A DNA stretch of 6,168 nucleotides from Pseudomonadota bacterium (lineage in GTDB: Bacteria; Pseudomonadota; Alphaproteobacteria; Rhizobiales; Hyphomicrobiaceae). The stretch is from contig JAEVZQ010000498.1 in NCBI GenBank assembly GCA_023392135.1, forward strand, positions 1-6,168, read 5' to 3'. The first letter of the stretch is position 1. Every line of letters starts with the position of its first letter. The notes beneath the pieces are model-generated. The model was not told the origin of the DNA and did no database searches. It worked only from the letters and a program-made list of their open reading frames with translations. Shown piece after piece: positions 4,449-6,168 of this stretch. The position numbers and the translations under genes are program-made.

Positions 4449-6168
4449 ATGACCTTCTTACACTCCATCCTGAACATGCAGGCGGCGCAGGCCGGAACGG
4501 CGTCGGCAGCCGAGCGCATCGACCTCGGCGCGATGCCGGAGTGGAAGCTCAGCGACCTCTACGCAGCTCCCGATGCCCCAGAGATCGAGCGGGATTTCGA
4601 ACGAGCTGCTGCCGAGGCAAAGCGGATCAAGGAGGCCTACCAGGGCCGGCTCGTCGGAATGGGAAGAGATGGCGCGGCCCTTGCCAAGGCCGTGAAGCAG
4701 TACGAGCAGCTCGGTGACCTCATGGGCCGGCTCGGGTCCTACGCAGGGTTGCTCTATGCCGCCGATCAGTCGGACCCGGTGCGTGCCAAGTTCTTCGGCG
4801 ATACGAGCGAGCGGCTGACGAATATCTCGAACGACCTCATCTTCTTCGAGCTTGAGCTCAACAAGATCGAGGACACGGATCTCGCCGAGGCGCTGAAGCA
4901 CTCTGATCTCGCGCCCTACAAGCCCTGGTTCGAGGATCTGCGAAAGGAGAAGCCGCACCAGCTCGACGAAAGACTGGAGCAGCTCTTCCACGAGAAGTCG
5001 CAAACGTCCCGCGGCGCCTGGGACCGCCTGTTCAACGAGACCATGGCGGCGCTGCGCTTTCCGGTCGAAGGAGAGCCGGAGCCGCTGGCGCTCGAGCCGA
5101 CGCTCAACCTGCTCACCAGCGCCGACGAAGGCCGTCGCCGTGCAGGCGCAGAGGCGCTGGCGAAGGTCTTCAAGGAGAACTTGCGGCTCTTCACGCTCGT
5201 CACGAACACGCTTGCCAAGGACAAGGAGATCTCCGACCGCTGGCGCAACTTCAAGGATGTGGCGGACGCGCGGCATCTTGCGAACCGGGTCGAGGGGCCG
5301 GTGGTCGATGCGCTGGTCTCGGCCGTGCGGGCCAGCTATCCGAAGCTGTCGCATCGCTACTACCAGATGAAGGCGCGCTGGCTCGGCAAGGATCGGCTCG
5401 CTTACTGGGACCGCAACGCGCCGCTTCCCGAGAAGCCGGAGCGCATCCTGCCGTGGTCGGAAGCGCGGCAGATCGTGCTCACCGCCTACGACGGGTTCGC
5501 GCCGGAGATGGCTGGAATCGCCCAGAGATTCTTCGACAGCGGCTGGATCGATGCGCCCGTGCGCCCCGGCAAGTCGCCTGGCGCCTTCGCCCATCCGACG
5601 GTGCCTTCGGCCCACCCTTATGTGCTGCTCAATTACCAGGGCAAGTCGCGGGACGTCATGACTCTCGCCCACGAGCTGGGTCATGGCGTGCATCAGGTGA
5701 TGGCCGCTCCGCTCGGGCCGCTGCTGTCGCAGACGCCGCTGACGCTGGCCGAGACGGCCTCTGTTTTCGGTGAGATGCTGACCTTCCGGGCGCTCATCGC
5801 CGAGGCCAAGGACCCGCGCGAGCGCAAGGCGCTGATGGCCTCAAAGGTGGAGGACATGCTGAACACGGTCGTCCGCCAGATCGCGTTCTACACCTTCGAG
5901 CGGAAGGTGCACGAGGAGCGGCGCATGGGCGAGCTCACGCCAGATCGGCTCAATGACTTCTGGATGGAGGTGCAGGCCGAAAGTCTCGGGCCGGCGATCG
6001 AGCTGAAGCCGGGGTATGAGGTCTTCTGGACCTACATCCCTCACTTCATCCATTCGCCGTTCTACGTCTACGCTTACGCGTTCGGCGACTCCCTCGTGAA
6101 CTCGCTCTATGCGCTCTACGAGGAGGCCCACCCGGACTTCGTGACGAAGTACTTCGACATGCTGAAGG
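4449..6168 (+). CDS. M3-family zinc oligoendopeptidase (PepF-like), 3' end cut by the window
   Basis: Cytoplasmic metallopeptidase that cleaves short peptides, probably for peptide recycling. 573 codons are visible with no stop; family members are usually about 600-625 residues, so only a few dozen are missing. There is no signal peptide or membrane segment. The N-terminal region (about 30-200) is helical and charged (EWKLSDLY, FFELELNKI), as in the oligopeptidase F N-terminal domain. The catalytic M3 part follows from about 210. A conserved lead-in (APVRPGKSPGAF, residues 369-380) precedes the zinc motif HELGHGVH: H408 and H412 bind zinc and E409 is the catalytic base. E435 in TLAETASVFGE is the likely third zinc ligand. 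Further family blocks are GYEVFWTYIPHF (522-533) and SPFYVYAYAFGDSLV (536-550). All catalytic residues are intact. It is divergent from the sigma-54 regulator gene and has its own ribosome site. I infer PepF-type activity; the exact peptide specificity cannot be read from sequence. Confidence 0.93.
   Translation, partial: MTFLHSILNMQAAQAGTASAAERIDLGAMPEWKLSDLYAAPDAPEIERDFERAAAEAKRIKEAYQGRLVGMGRDGAALAKAVKQYEQLGDLMGRLGSYAGLLYAADQSDPVRAKFFGDTSERLTNISNDLIFFELELNKIEDTDLAEALKHSDLAPYKPWFEDLRKEKPHQLDERLEQLFHEKSQTSRGAWDRLFNETMAALRFPVEGEPEPLALEPTLNLLTSADEGRRRAGAEALAKVFKENLRLFTLVTNTLAKDKEISDRWRNFKDVADARHLANRVEGPVVDALVSAVRASYPKLSHRYYQMKARWLGKDRLAYWDRNAPLPEKPERILPWSEARQIVLTAYDGFAPEMAGIAQRFFDSGWIDAPVRPGKSPGAFAHPTVPSAHPYVLLNYQGKSRDVMTLAHELGHGVHQVMAAPLGPLLSQTPLTLAETASVFGEMLTFRALIAEAKDPRERKALMASKVEDMLNTVVRQIAFYTFERKVHEERRMGELTPDRLNDFWMEVQAESLGPAIELKPGYEVFWTYIPHFIHSPFYVYAYAFGDSLVNSLYALYEEAHPDFVTKYFDMLK

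Noticed and set aside
4316..4717. 133-codon plus-strand frame overlapping the peptidase start
   Set aside because: It is in a different frame from the peptidase and has no protein-like features; the peptidase start has a proper ribosome site at 4437.
4458..5693. Open frame of 411 codons on the minus strand
   Set aside because: It lies wholly antisense to the oligoendopeptidase, whose zinc motif and family blocks are clear. Its Arg/Leu/Val-rich product is typical of the antisense frame of a GC-rich gene, and it has no recognisable domain.
1..6168. CRISPR arrays, tRNA/rRNA genes, insertion sequences, attachment sites, phage or defence genes
   Set aside because: No regularly spaced repeats, no cloverleaf-like segment, no transposase or integrase motifs, and no terminal inverted repeats with target duplications were found by eye.

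Overview
The window looks like chromosomal DNA from a GC-rich alphaproteobacterium, most likely of the Hyphomicrobiales (Rhizobiales) type. The evidence is the strongly GC-biased third codon positions, long open antisense frames, an M3-family oligoendopeptidase of the alphaproteobacterial kind, a TacA-like NtrC-class response regulator, and a CtrA-type TTAA-N7-TTAAC box at the left end. I cannot name the genus from the sequence.

Layout. Bases 1-300 hold no recognised family gene. They contain a TTAA-rich regulatory patch (93-125) with a CtrA-like box, a possible 49-residue ORF (146-295, +), a small inverted repeat (203-220) and a strong Rho-independent terminator for the gene to its right (234-265, -). 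Bases 301-2529 (-) encode a secreted L,D-transpeptidase (YkuD domain with YcbB/LdtD-type scaffold) that carries about 220 residues of Pro/Ala/Glu-rich spacer after the signal peptide. After a 168-base gap with a modest terminator hairpin, bases 2698-4200 (-) encode a sigma-54-dependent response regulator (receiver, AAA+, Fis-type HTH). A 248-base divergent intergenic region (4201-4448) follows, with a candidate -24/-12 promoter and two inverted repeats. Bases 4449-6168 (+) encode a zinc oligoendopeptidase of the PepF/M3 family whose 3' end lies beyond the window.

How the parts may relate. The regulator lies upstream of and codirectional with the transpeptidase, and divergent from the peptidase. 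The best -24/-12 match in the window sits in front of the peptidase, and a weaker GG-N10-GC match sits in front of the transpeptidase. The regulator could therefore control one or both neighbours, but this is inference from spacing and motif. No histidine kinase is present. Nothing here is clearly a new system: there is no CRISPR array, transposase, phage gene, tRNA or rRNA. The most unusual items are the transpeptidase architecture, the possible small ORF that shares DNA with a terminator, and the sigma-54 promoter candidate beside a sigma-54 activator.
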